From assembly GCA_014529385.2 (NCBI GenBank), contig CM043969.1, forward strand, positions 28,850,946 through 28,914,945: DNA of 64,000 nucleotides, given 5' to 3'. The stretch's first letter is position 1. Every line of letters begins with the position of its first letter. Shown here in pieces: positions 10,796 to 21,703 of this stretch. A program made the position numbers and the translations under genes. The DNA is from Adiantum capillus-veneris (Eukaryota > Streptophyta > Polypodiopsida > Polypodiales > Pteridaceae). The notes beneath the pieces are model-generated. The model saw only the letters and a list, made by a program, of their open reading frames with translations. It searched no databases and had not been told where the DNA came from.

Positions 10796-12382
10796 GTCTA
10801 GGAGAGAACCTACCATAGTGCCCAATACAACAGATGAGACAATTGATGGTTTTCAGCCTAAAACATTGGTAGAAGTGGGTAAGGATTGTAACAGTCTAGA
10901 TGACCTGTGGAAGCAAATCCGGGAAGCAAATGAAGCTAACAGGGTGAACCACCAAATAAATAGCACTAGAAAGGAGAAAAATGAGATCTTACCTCCCATT
11001 GAAGAGTTTGAGGCAAGATCACAAATGAACTTTGATATGCATTCACAAGGGGGAGACTAGGGTTCAATTAGTTCGGGGCACAACCAACCAGACTCGCTAA
11101 AAACTCTACCTGCTTACCTAGGGGAGTATGAAGCTAAGTCTGAGGTGATAGCAATCCCATCTCAAAGACTTTCTTCCAACAGAGTGATGGATTCACAAGG
11201 GTTGATTGAGTTATTGTCCACCTCTGTGGCATGCACAATCACGTTAGCCGAACTCCTGAGGTTACGACCAAACATGTGGACCACCATAGGCAAATGCTTA
11301 GAAAAATTTGGAGTAAAAGACCCTACCTCGAAGCTTCAAGAAGGGATCAGAGAATTGGACAAGCCTCAAACACTAGGCCAGTACCTTTAAACAAGGTTGG
11401 AGAATATTGCGAGGGAGAGGATGTAAATACCACACTACCAGTAGAATTTCAAGGAGTAGTATCCAAAGATATTCTTGACAGCGGAGCGGGAGTCGCTATC
11501 GCCACCAAAGAAACCTGGAAAAATGGGGAAAACCGGCTTTGAGAGCTACCAGAATGAAATTGCAACTGGCAGATGGGTTCATGGAAAAGCCTCTAGGACT
11601 TTTAGAAAAAGTAATTGTCACCTCTTGTGGAGTTGAGTATGAGCATACATTTGCAATAGTTGATTTTGACAAAAAGAACAATTACGAGATCATCTTGGGA
11701 AGACCATTCATGAGGCAATTAAAGATGGTCCAGCAATCACGTTAGCCGAACTCCTGAGGTTACGACCAAACATGTGGACCACCGTAGGCAAATGCTTAAA
11801 AAAATTTGGAGTAAAAGACCCTACCTCGAAGCTTCAAGAAGGGATCTGAGAATTGGACAAGCCTCAAACACTAGGCCAGTACCTTTAAACAAGGTTGGAG
11901 AATATTGCGAGGGAGAGGATGGAAATACCACACTACCAGTAGAATTTCAAGGAGTAGTATCCAAAGCTATTCTTGACAGCGGAGCGGGAATCGCTATCGC
12001 CACCAAAGAAATCTGGAAAAAATGGGAAAAACCGGCTTTGAGAGCTACCAGAATGAAATTGCAACTGGTAGATGGGTTCATGGAAAAGCCTCTAGGACTT
12101 TTAGAAAAAGTAATTGTCACCTCTTGCGGAATTGAGAATGAGCATACATTTGCAATAGTTGATTTTGACAAAAAGAACAATTACGAGATCATCTTGGGAA
12201 GACCATTCATGAGGCAATTAAAGATGGTCCAGGATTGGGGTTACAACCACATATACCTCAAACGTGGGGAGACTACAACCAAAATATACCTAAAAGACCA
12301 TAGTTACAAAGATGTGAACCAGACACCAGTGAAAGAGTTTGATTCAGCTACATTGGCAAGGTCCGAACTCCCAGCATGGTAA
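10782..12382 (+). pseudogene. Pol N-terminal part with retropepsin, tandemly duplicated
   Basis: Region between gag and reverse transcriptase that would process the polyprotein. It opens with an ATG at 10782 overlapping the gag end by 14 nt, in the +1 frame relative to gag. A linker follows with a TAG at 11058, then an L-L-R-L-R-P-N-M-W segment and the aspartic protease: active site ILDSGAG (DSGA), a FAIVDFD strand and the ILGRPF segment that matches the ILG element of retropepsins. The unit from the LRLRP segment through ILGRPFMRQLKM occurs twice. The first copy is frameshifted in an A/G homopolymer (near 11515), while the second (11774-12382) reads through. Frame changes elsewhere separate it from the downstream linker. 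Confidence 0.82.
11236..12231 (+). repeat. 498-bp in-frame tandem duplication of the protease region
   Basis: CAATCACGTTAGCCGAACTC begins at 11236 and again at 11734, a period of 498 bp (166 codons). The copies are nearly identical, differing at a handful of positions and in one homopolymer. The right copy runs into unique sequence after AAGATGGTCCAG at about 12231. Confidence 0.93.
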
Positions 12383-12889
12383 GGGCAGGAAAAAGAGCTA
12401 TGGATGTGCGAAGCTTCACATTGTGGGAGCTTAAAAAGAGAGGAATTCATCTTAGAAAGAGCTATTGAGGACAAGAATTACATTGCGGAACCTTTCCTGA
12501 AGATGCCTTAGAACCTTTGGAATGGGAACACATACTAGCAACATTGGATGTCTGTACCATTACAGATAGCCCAACAACAAAATTTTACGCTAAGGATGGC
12601 TATGATGTGTTACCCTATTACATGGTAAGCCTTATACCAGCAGGAGATGAGAATGTAGACTCACCAGAACAAGAAGAGTTGTATGACTCCTCTAAGCATC
12701 TAAAATTAATTCACGATGCAGATAACGAGTGTTGAAACAACTCAAGCGAGCGTGGGGAGACAACCGCGAATATCAAGTTTTATGATTTTGCAAATCAACG
12801 CCCTAGACGCCAGGAACGCTATAGAAAAAAAAGAACAGAAAACAAAATTAGAGAGAACCTGATGCCCAGGATAAAAAACTCACTATCTA
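12383..12889 (+). pseudogene. Pol linker between protease and reverse transcriptase
   Basis: Contains an open stretch 12517-12735 in a different frame from its neighbours. The peptide has an acidic, connector-like composition (for example PYYMVSLIPAGDE), followed by short stops. It belongs to the pol polyprotein by position; no catalytic motif is seen. Confidence 0.5.
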
Positions 12890-14887
12890 ATGCTTGTCAA
12901 GGCAGAGGATTGTGTAAAAGACCAAATATCAGGAATATTCTCAAGAGTTCGAAGGGAAAGGACACATGAGAAAATAAAACAAGCACGGAAGATTAAAACA
13001 GAAACAAAATCAAGAAAATCTCAACAATCAAAACAGGAAAAAACAAAAGATCAAGAGTGGACCAAAATGGAGCGTAAAAAGAAATACCAAGAACTAAAAC
13101 GGTCATTACGAGAGGTATGGACTACTGAGGGAGAAAGTGACGGTAAGGAGGATTCAGAAAAAGGAAACATGAATGTACCATCCCACTATAGAAAATTCAC
13201 CATCCAAAACAGAGAAATCATAATGACACCACCAATAACGGAAAGAATAAACCAGGAATCTTATGATGGGCCGAAAAATGCAAAACGGATAGACCTCGCT
13301 GCGCCAGGCGAAGAGCCTCAACCTCTCTATATATCAACTGATTTAGAGCCTGAAGAAGAAGAAAGGCTAACACAACTTCTCAAGAAGTATAAAGATGTGT
13401 TTGCATGGTCCTACAAAGACCTCAAAGGAGTTGATCCATCGATATGCCAACATACAATTCCTTTGAAATCAGATGCCAAACCTAGCAAACAACGTCCTTA
13501 CACATATAATGACACATTCGCTAAACGAATCAAAGAAGAGATTGACAAGCTGATGGATGTTGAATTCATCTATGAAATCAAGCATACAGATTGGGTGTCA
13601 CCCATTGTGGTTGTCCCCAAAAAGAACGAAAAGCTGTGTGTGTGTGTGAACCTAAAAAAAGTGAACGCAGCCACAATAAGGGATAATTATCCCTTGCCGA
13701 TCACAGAACATGTGCTTGAGAGGGTGGCAGGAAAACGGGCTTATTCCTTTTTAGATGGGTTTTCGGGATATAACCAATTGGAAATTGCAATCGAGGATCA
13801 ACACAAAACAACATTTTCCACAGAGTGGGGAATATATGCGTATAGAGTTATGCCTTTTGGCCTAACCAATGCCCCAGCTACCTTCCAAAGGTTAATGACT
13901 CATGCGTTCAAAGAATACCTGAGAATATTCTTAGAAATATATATGGATGATCTATGTGTCCACTCTCTTATACGAGAAGAACATATTGACCATTTACAAA
14001 AGGTATTTGAGAAGTGCAGAACATATTGAATCTATCTCAACCCGAAAAAGTGCATTTTTATGGTGAGGCAAGGCCGCATCTTAGGACATATTGTCTCAAG
14101 AAATGGCATAACCACTGACCTAGACAAAATTACAGTCATAGTAGACTTGCCCAGGCCTACTAATGCCAAACAAGTACAATTCTTCATGGGACACTACGGA
14201 TATTATCGAAGATTCATATATATGTATGCGGTCATTGCACAACCACTATATCACTTATTAGTCAGTTTCGAGTGGACTGAGGAGTGTGAAACTTCATTCC
14301 AAAAGCTTAAGGAAAACCTTGTATCAGCACCTGTACTTAAAGCACCAGATTGGAAAAAGATATTCCATGTTCACATTGATGCCTCTGCATACGCAATTGG
14401 GAGTATTCTGGCTCAACCTGGAGAAGGAACAATGGATTTCTCAGTTTGTTATGCGAGCCGACAGCTAAATAGTGCAGAAAAGAACTACACCACCACTGAA
14501 AGAGAGGGATTAGGAATGATTTATACTGTAAAGAAATTTCGGTATTACTTGCTTGCAAACAAATTTGTGTTCTTCACAGATCATCAAGCTCTTTTGTATC
14601 TAGTAAATAAACCATGCAATACTGGGAAAATTGTACGCTGGTTTATTATATTGCTAGAGTTTGACTTCATAGTGGTAGTAAAAAAAGGTAAAACTCATCT
14701 ACGGGCGGATCATATTTCAAGGCTACAAAACGGGGAAGCTCCTGAAGGAGTAGATGATCACATACCTGATGCTTATCTTTTCAATATTGAAATGATACCC
14801 AAATGGTCTCAGGAAATTGTTAGCATTCTTTCCTTTGGAGGTAGATATGATAACAAGGAAGACAAATCCAAACAACAAACATTTTGA
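12890..14887 (+). pseudogene. Reverse transcriptase and RNase H of the Athila/Tat-like element
   Basis: Would copy the element's RNA into DNA. A basic lysine-rich linker is followed by an acidic stretch and the FAWSYKDLKGVDP run that precedes Ty3-type RT. RT motifs include VVVPKKN, SFLDGFSGYNQ, FGLTNAPATFQRLM and the catalytic IYMDD at about 13940. A TGA at 14027 interrupts just before YLNPKKC, probably from CGA. RNase H follows at about 14370-14720 (HIDASAYAIGSILAQ, then TDHQALLYLV). The frame is unchanged across the break, so it is a simple nonsense mutation. A further TGA at 14885 ends this stretch, and the same frame continues into the integrase. Confidence 0.9.
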
Positions 14888-15546
14888 CAAATAAAAAACT
14901 TTCAGTTGATTGCAAGACGACTGTACCATCTAGGCTCGGACCAAATTCTACGATTATGCATAAATCCAGAGGAATTCGAGTGTTATCTTGAAGAAGCACA
15001 CATCCAAGATTGTGCATTTCATTGTTCAACAATGAAAACACACCAAATATTGAAACACTGAGAAGTTTATTGGCCAACTATGTATGCTAACACATATGCT
15101 TATGTTAACAATTGTACTATATGTAGTGCCAAACGACCGGTGGATCACGCGACATTGTTTCAAGTAACCATTGCACCTGCATGGAGTCAATATATCATTG
15201 ATTTCTTAACAACAAGGACATTACCTGAAAACATAACAAAAGCGCAAAAAAGGGCTATAGAGTTGGAGGTTCGAGACTTTAATTTCATTGGAAATCAACT
15301 CTACAAGTGAGGAAAGGACAATCAACTTAGAATCTGTGCAAGTGAAAGTGAATACCTGTTGATTCTAGAACACGCACATGGAGGAATAAGTGGAGGCCAT
15401 TTTTCAGGCGATAAGACGACAAAAATTGTCTTAACCGTAGGAATATGGTGGCCTACATTGCACATGGATGCTGAGGAGTTTGTAAAGAGTTGTGACGCAT
15501 ATCAGCGCACATGGGTGTCGATAAAGAGAGATGAGATGGCACTACG
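14888..15546 (+). pseudogene. Integrase N-terminal zinc modules (two in tandem), cut by a copia insertion
   Basis: Still in the pol frame, with TGA codons at 15059 and 15308. Two HHCC-like units are visible. The first (about 14990-15130) has EEAH, a second His six residues on, VYWPTMYA and CTIC. The second (about 15355-15510) has EHAHGGISGGHFSGDKTT, WWPTLHMDAEEFVKSC, with the last Cys replaced by Tyr (CDAY). The linker between them contains IIDFLTTRTLPEN and a FIGNQLYK segment. Zinc modules of this type precede the catalytic core in Ty3 integrases and help multimerise the enzyme. The reading frame stops at the nested copia (15547) and resumes at 20663. Confidence 0.8.
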
Positions 15547-15706
15547 TGTTGGAATTAGGGTTGCAGAGAAACACACACAGCTTGGAGAAGACGAAGGAAG
15601 CTCAAGGCACACAATAGAGAGTGTGTTACTTAGCGTGCAATGGAAAGATAGATAGCCCTAGAGTGATGGGCGTATATACAATCACTACCACATGTATATG
15701 GTAACA
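15547..15706 (-). repeat. 3' LTR of copia copy 1 (67-bp internal deletion)
   Basis: In plus-strand reading it runs from TGTTGGAATTAGGG to ATATGGTAACA. Compared with the 227-bp partner LTR it lacks 67 bp between GTATATACAAT and CACTACCACATG. A 2-bp AT microhomology lies at the deletion edges. Confidence 0.93.
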
Positions 15707-15781
15707 AATCTCCCCTGGAGTGATGCGGTGAACGAGAGCTAGCACATGATTAAAGGGAAGTGCCATGCCCTGAGGACAGGA

Positions 15782-18700
15782 TCACTCCACAAGGGGGAGT
15801 AAGCCCAAAGCTTTGCGGAAAGGTTCAAGCTTCTCATGAGACAATGCCTTTGTGAAAAGATCTGCAAGGTTGTCCTGTGTTGGCACATAAGCCAAGCTGA
15901 TCTCTCCTGCTGAGAGCCTCTCCCTTACATAGTGGTAATGCACCTCAATGTGCTTTGTGCGAGCATGAAAAACTGGGTTCCTCGCAACTGCCAATGCGCT
16001 CAAACTGTCAATGTAGATAGTGTTGGCAGTGTCCTGTCCAACACCCAAATCAGCCATAAGGCGTCTGAGCCATACACACTCAACCCTAGCTGTGAAGACT
16101 GCCCTGTACTCAGCCTCACAACTCCAAGTGGCCACAGTAGGTTGCTTCTTGCTCAACCATGATATACATGAGCTGCCAAGCATGAAACAAAAACCACTTG
16201 TGGACACTCGTGTGTCAAAACAACCAGCCCAATCTGAGTCCGAAAAAGCATGTAAGTCTGGCGGCAATGATCCCACCTTGGGATAAAACAAGCCAAGATG
16301 TAAAGTGCCACTAAGGTAGCGAAAAATCCTCTTGACAGCCTGCCAATGCTTAGACCCTGGGCTATGCATAAATCTACTGACCTGTGAGACTGCAAACTGA
16401 ATATCCGACCTCGTGTTGCATACATAAATCAGGCAGCCAACAGCAGTTTGGTAAAGAGTGACATCAGCAGGATCGCCAGCATCATGTAGACTCAACTTCA
16501 AACCTGTTTCCATGGGAGTGGCAATAGGTTTGCAATCCTCAAGACCAAACTTACATAGCAATGTCTCTATGTAACTTTTCTGACACAAGGCAATACCACC
16601 ATCACACTGCTTAAACTGTATACCCAAGTAATGATGCAACAACCCCAAATCTTTCATCTTGAAAGTAGCATTCAAATCAGCCTTAAATTCAGCAATATGT
16701 CTCTCATTTGGTCCAGTGATCAGCAAATCATCCACATAAAGAACCACAATGAGAAGTACATCACCCTCACGCTTTACATACAATGTGCTTTCTGTTGGAC
16801 TGTTACGAAAGCCTTGTTTGACCAAATGAGTGTCAGCTTTCTCATACCAAGCACGAGGAGATTGCTTCAACCCATACAAAGCCTTGTTACATTTGCACAC
16901 TTTGTTCTCTTGTCCTTTTGTGACAAAACCGCGAGGCTGCCTTACATAAACTTCCTCAAATATGTCACCATTCAAGAAAGCAGTAACAATGTCTGATTGA
17001 TGTACATCCCAACCAAAATGAGCTGCCAATGCACATAGAAATGTACAGTAGTCATACGACAAGTGGGAGCAAAAGTCTCTTCATAATCTAATAATGCCTT
17101 TTTGCTGTGCATAACCTTTTGCAACAAGTCGGGCCTTCTGGCGATCAATCTCACCATCCGGCTTGCGTTTCAACTTGTAAACCCACTTCGTACCAATGGC
17201 CTTTTTGCCACGAGGCAAATCACATAAAGTCCATGTGTCATTTTCTATAAGTGCATCATATTCTGATTGCATGGCAGCCATCCAATTTTTTGAATTCTAT
17301 GCTTCATCAAAAGACAGAGGCTCCTCAACATCATGTAAGCTAGACATAGCCAAAGCATAACAATATGATGCATAAGATGCATGGCGAGAGCCTAAACGAG
17401 TACGACTAGACAAAGGTGCATCCAATTTACTGTCACGCAAAGTGTGCACCAGCCATTTTGGCATACCTCTAGCCTGCTCATTTTCAGCCCTTTCCTCATC
17501 AGGTACATCATGTACATCTGCATCAGTAATAATAGGTTGATCTAAAACATTTTCAGAAACCCTCATAGGCTATACATTTCCCTCATTGGAACTTACATTC
17601 GTATTTCCACCACTGAAAAGAGGCAACAAAGTGTCATAAATGTTCTGTGAGCTTACATTACTGTCTCTAGTACATGATAACAAGGGTTGAGCAGAATCTT
17701 CCACAAACACTACATCCCGAGAAACCAGAATACGTTTTGTTTGCGGATTATACAACCTGTAACCTTTGCTTTCAGCACTATAACCAACAAAAATACATTT
17801 GACATCCTTATCATCCAATTTTCTGCGCTGCACTTGTGGCACCAAAGCATATGCCAAACATCCAAAAACACGCATGTGCTCAATAGAAGGCTTTCTATCA
17901 TGCCATGCTTCATATGGAGTAATAGACTGCAAAGCTTTCGTAGGACACCTGTTAAGTACATAAGTGGCACACATGATGGCCTCAAGCGAAAAAGAATGCG
18001 GCAAAGCTTGACTTTTGACCATACATCGTGCCATTTCCGTCAGTGACCTGTTTTTCCTCTCAGCAACACCATTTTGCTGAGGTGTATAAGGCACTGTACA
18101 TTGGTGTTTTATCCCACGACTAGCCAGAAATGCATTAAATTCATGAGACATATACTTCCCCCCTCGATCTGAATGGAGGGTGCCCATAGTACATTTCGAG
18201 ACATTTTCAGCCATAGCCAGAAATTGTTTGAAGCACATAAAAACTTCGGACTTCTCTTTAAGCGGAAATACCCATGCATGCCTGGAGTAATCATCAATGA
18301 AAGTCACGAAGTATAGGTAATTGCCCAAGGACAGAGTTTGCATGGGCCCACAAACATCTTTATGCACAAGTTGCAACCTGCATGTGGCCCGAACTGAACC
18401 ATCCTTTGGAAATTTAGAACGCTGCATCTTACCCAAAATACAGCCTTCACAAACATGTTTGACAGGTGCTTCAAGAGGCGGCAAAGAAGCAACCATATCA
18501 GATTTCTGCAAACGCAGCAAACTGGTAAAATTCAGATGACCAAAACGTGCATGCCAAAGTTTTGCATCTGAAATATCCCTTGAAACTGCAACAGCACTTG
18601 CAAAATTTTGTCCACACTTGTCATACAAAGTGAGCTTATACAGCCCACGACACAAAAGGCGAGATGCAAGGATTTCATCACCAAAACTGAGATCATGAAC

Positions 18701-20074
18701 TGTACATCTGTCATCCACAAATTTGACTACAAGTCCAAGTCTAGCAAGTGCGGATACAGACAAAAGATTCTTCTTGATCCCAGGTACATAAAGTGCATCA
18801 ACAAGTGTGAAAGAACTGCCATTTGCAACAGTAAGCACAATCTTTCCAACTCCCTGAACTGGATTAGAGGCATTGTTGGCACAAGTGACTGAATTCCCAT
18901 GAGGGACAGACTCTAGAGAGATAAACAATTCACGATGTGAGGTAATGTGCTTTGTAGCACCACTGTCGAAATACCACACGTGTGAATCTGCAGCAACTAA
19001 CAAGCATGCATCATTGACAGCAGGATTGTAAGTGCACTCTGCGCTAAAAGCCCATTCTGTATCAACATCAGCATTACAGTCTCCTTTCATAGAAGACTCA
19101 ACAATGGCTGCATTTGTAGTGGAACTAGCATTTGCAGTGGAACCACCCTCTTTCTTCTTAGCCTCTTTGGCCTTGAACTTAGGACACGACTTTATCAAGT
19201 GATCATTGGCTTTACAATAATGGCAACGCATCTTCTTTGTGCCCTTATCACCAAAATTTCGAGACGAATTACTGCTAGCAGAAGCATAAGGAACATAATT
19301 TTTGCCACTCGCAGCAGAACCATAAGAAGTGGCTGCATTACTGTTACCACCCTTTCTTTGAGAAGCAATAAAAGCCTGTTCAACTGCATACTGCCTAGTC
19401 CTGTTTTTTCTAGAAAGTGACTCTTGCAACAGCAATGTGCATAATGCATCAAACTTGACAACTTCAGGATTTCCTTGGGTCATCAGTCTCCAAGTACTAG
19501 CAAAAGTCTGGTAGGAATCTGGTAAGGCATCAAGAACAGTCTGCACAAGGGAACTATCTGAAATGACTTCACCTGCAGAAATAAGCTGCTCATTGATATC
19601 CTTGACACCAGCAAGAAAAGTGTGCATATCATCTTCTTCATGCATAATCTTCGACTCCAACTCTTTACGCAACAAAGCAATTTTAGCCTCATTGCGGCTT
19701 TCATAAAGACCTGCTAGAATATCCCAAGCCTGTTTTGCAGATTTTGCTGAACGGATATGAGGAACAATGGTGCGCTTCACAGACAACGCAATCAATGCAT
19801 GAGCCTACGCATCCTTAACATCCCAACGAGCTTGTTCTGCCGTAGGCAAAACAACTCTAACAGCTGCAATCCTTGCAGCAAGACCTGCGACATCCTCAAC
19901 ATCGCCTACATCCTCAGAACCAGGACGTACATCAATGCCCTGCACAATGTTCCAGACACCCTTTGACACAAGAACATGTTGCATCATATAAGCCCACATA
20001 GGGTAGTTGTCCCCATCCAACCTGTCCTCAGCAACAAACATCTTGAACACATCTGTGTTGTTGTTGTCAGCCAT
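15782..20074 (-). pseudogene. Gag-pol polyprotein of copia copy 1 (broken)
   Basis: Starts at ATG 20074 (MADNNNTDVFKMF). Order: UBN2-like gag; zinc knuckle CHYCKANDHLIKSC; protease WYFDSGATKH; pre-integrase HHCC (HARFGHLNF, then CEGCILGK); integrase core with D in VHKDVCGP, D in HSDRGG and E in NGVAERKNR; reverse transcriptase with FLNGDIFEEVYV and YVDDLL; RNase H ending in GLLPLVE. Breaks on the coding strand: TAG at 19807-19805, TAG near 17569 and TAG near 17294 (the last two read CAG in the other copy), plus frameshifts near 17040-17100 after QQKGI. The segment 19795-17570 is open for 741 codons. The first TAG is shared with the copy at 53 kb. Confidence 0.92.
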
Positions 20075-20421
20075 GGTAAATGCTGCACCTGATGTGAAAA
20101 CTGCCCGAAAATAGGAGAAACAGAGTGGGAACAACCTGTGCTATATAGCACAAACCGTAGAAGACTATAAGGCACCTGTTATGCAGAAAACGGCACTGAC
20201 AAAAATTGTGCACAAAATGATGAAATAGCCTGTGCAGTACTGCTTGTAGTGGAAACGGAGGCCGAATGAGCCCAAATCAAAATTCTGAGCAGACCAAGCT
20301 CTTCGAGCTGTCCCAAAATATTTGTCGACCTGCAAACACTTGCCAAAGCTCACTGAATTCAGAGAAAGTGAGTAGGCGTGTGCTGGAGCAGCTGGCGACT
20401 AAGCCCGAGAGGACGTGACTT

Positions 20422-20433
20422 GCTCTGATACCA
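20422..20433 (-). promoter_or_regulatory. Primer-binding site of copia copy 1
   Basis: GCTCTGATACCA on the plus strand is TGGTATCAGAGC on the element's strand, complementary to plant initiator Met tRNA. It lies two bases inside the 5' LTR. Confidence 0.93.
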
Positions 20434-20435
20434 AT

Positions 20436-20662
20436 TGTTGGAATTAGGGTTGCAGAGAAACGCACACAGCTTGGAGAAGACGAAGGAAGCTCAAGGCACA
20501 CAATAGAGAGTGTGTTACTTAGTGTGCAATGGAAAGATAGATAGCCCTAGAGTGATGGGCGTATATACAATGCACGTGGGAAAAAACCTCCTAAAGAGGG
20601 AAAAAATGCCCCGGCGGCCCTAGTGTGTTCACACACATCACTACCACATGTATATGGTAACA
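20436..20662 (-). repeat. 5' LTR of copia copy 1 (227 bp)
   Basis: Plus-strand reading from TGTTGGAATTAGGG to GGTAACA, followed by the target copy CTACG. Contains GTATATACAAT and a purine-rich AAAAAACCTCC block that is lost from the partner LTR. Confidence 0.95.
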
Positions 20663-21703
20663 CTACGGCCAATGATGGGAGCACGGGCATTTGCAAAATG
20701 GGGAATTGATTTTGTGGGGCCTATTTCACCCCCTGCATATCGCACCCATACCCAATATATCATTGTGACTACGGACTATCTCACAAAATGGGCTAAAGCC
20801 AAAGCGACACAAAAAGCAGATGCAAGAACCACTGCACAATTTTTGTATGAGAATGTCTTTGTACGATACGGATTACGAATAGAAATTGTCAGTGATCGAG
20901 GAACACATTTTATTAACGAAGTCCTTGAATACATGTTAGAGGAATTCACGGTCATACATAGAAAGTCTGCCCCATATCATCCACAGGCAAATAGACAGGT
21001 TGAGGCCACAAATAAAACACTATGCACTGTTTTGACTAAAATTGTATCAGAGTCAAGGATAGACTGGGATCAACAATTACACTCAACACTATGGGCATTC
21101 AGGGTAGCTTACAAAACATCTATTGGAACAACACCGTACAACATGGTGTTTGGTTTAAACGCTATATTACCCATAGAGTTTTTGATTCCAACTCTACGAG
21201 TAGCGAAATACTTAGAATGGACATGCCATGAGCTCTCTTCAAGAATAGATGATCTTGAAAAGCTAGATGAACTTCGACTGAGAGCTGTAGCTTCAATCTA
21301 TGCTAAAAAGAGAAGACAAAAAGAGTTTTTTGACAAGCATGTGCGTACGAAAGAGTTCAAAACAGGTGATTATGTACTTGTTTATACTTTGAAGCAACTT
21401 GCCAAAAAACTTAAAAAGCGAGGGATAGGACCCTTTGTGATTAGTGACCTATCACAAAGTGGAGCTGTCAAACTTGCTACATTGGATGGTGAAGAAATGC
21501 CAAATTGGATTAGTGGATGTAGGTTAAAGAAGTATCATTTACCACTAACACAGGATATGCTTCAACAAATCCATCTTTTGACAAACAACGCAAAAAGGAA
21601 AAACAGAGGGTACGAGAAGAAGCACAAGCAGAAGCAAAAGAACGCATTGCAAAAAGAAGGCTTCTCCGACAACAACAACAAAGTGGATCACCGTTGCGAA
21701 TAA
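20663..21703 (+). pseudogene. Integrase catalytic core and C-terminus (after the copia insertion)
   Basis: Continues the pol frame interrupted at 15546. Catalytic triad residues are visible: Asp in KWGIDFVGP, Asp in VSDRGTHF and Glu in QANRQVEATNK, with the usual DD-35-E-like spacing. The last matches the conserved QANGQVE run with G replaced by R. The downstream C-terminal domain has DYVLVYTLKQLAKKL, GPFVISDL and RLKKYHLP. The frame stays open until TAA at 21701. The last ~40 codons (after DMLQQIH) are basic and low-complexity, and may not be the native ending, since the next frame is the better protein there. The enzyme would insert the DNA copy into chromosomes. Confidence 0.88.

Larger units (their letters stand above)
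15547..20662 (-). mobile_element. Young Ty1/copia element (copy 1), nested in the integrase gene
   Basis: Complete 5,116-bp copia in reverse orientation. Its left LTR (3' in element terms) is 15547-15706 and its right LTR (5') is 20436-20662. A 5-bp target duplication CTACG flanks both sides (15542-15546 and 20663-20667). The primer site (TGGTATCAGAGC on the minus strand) and a purine tract (AGGGGAGATT on the minus strand, directly inside the left LTR) are in place. The LTRs differ at only 2 of 160 shared positions apart from a 67-bp deletion. It interrupts pol of the Athila/Tat-like element, so it is younger than that element. A second copy of the family lies at 52754-57983. Confidence 0.95.
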
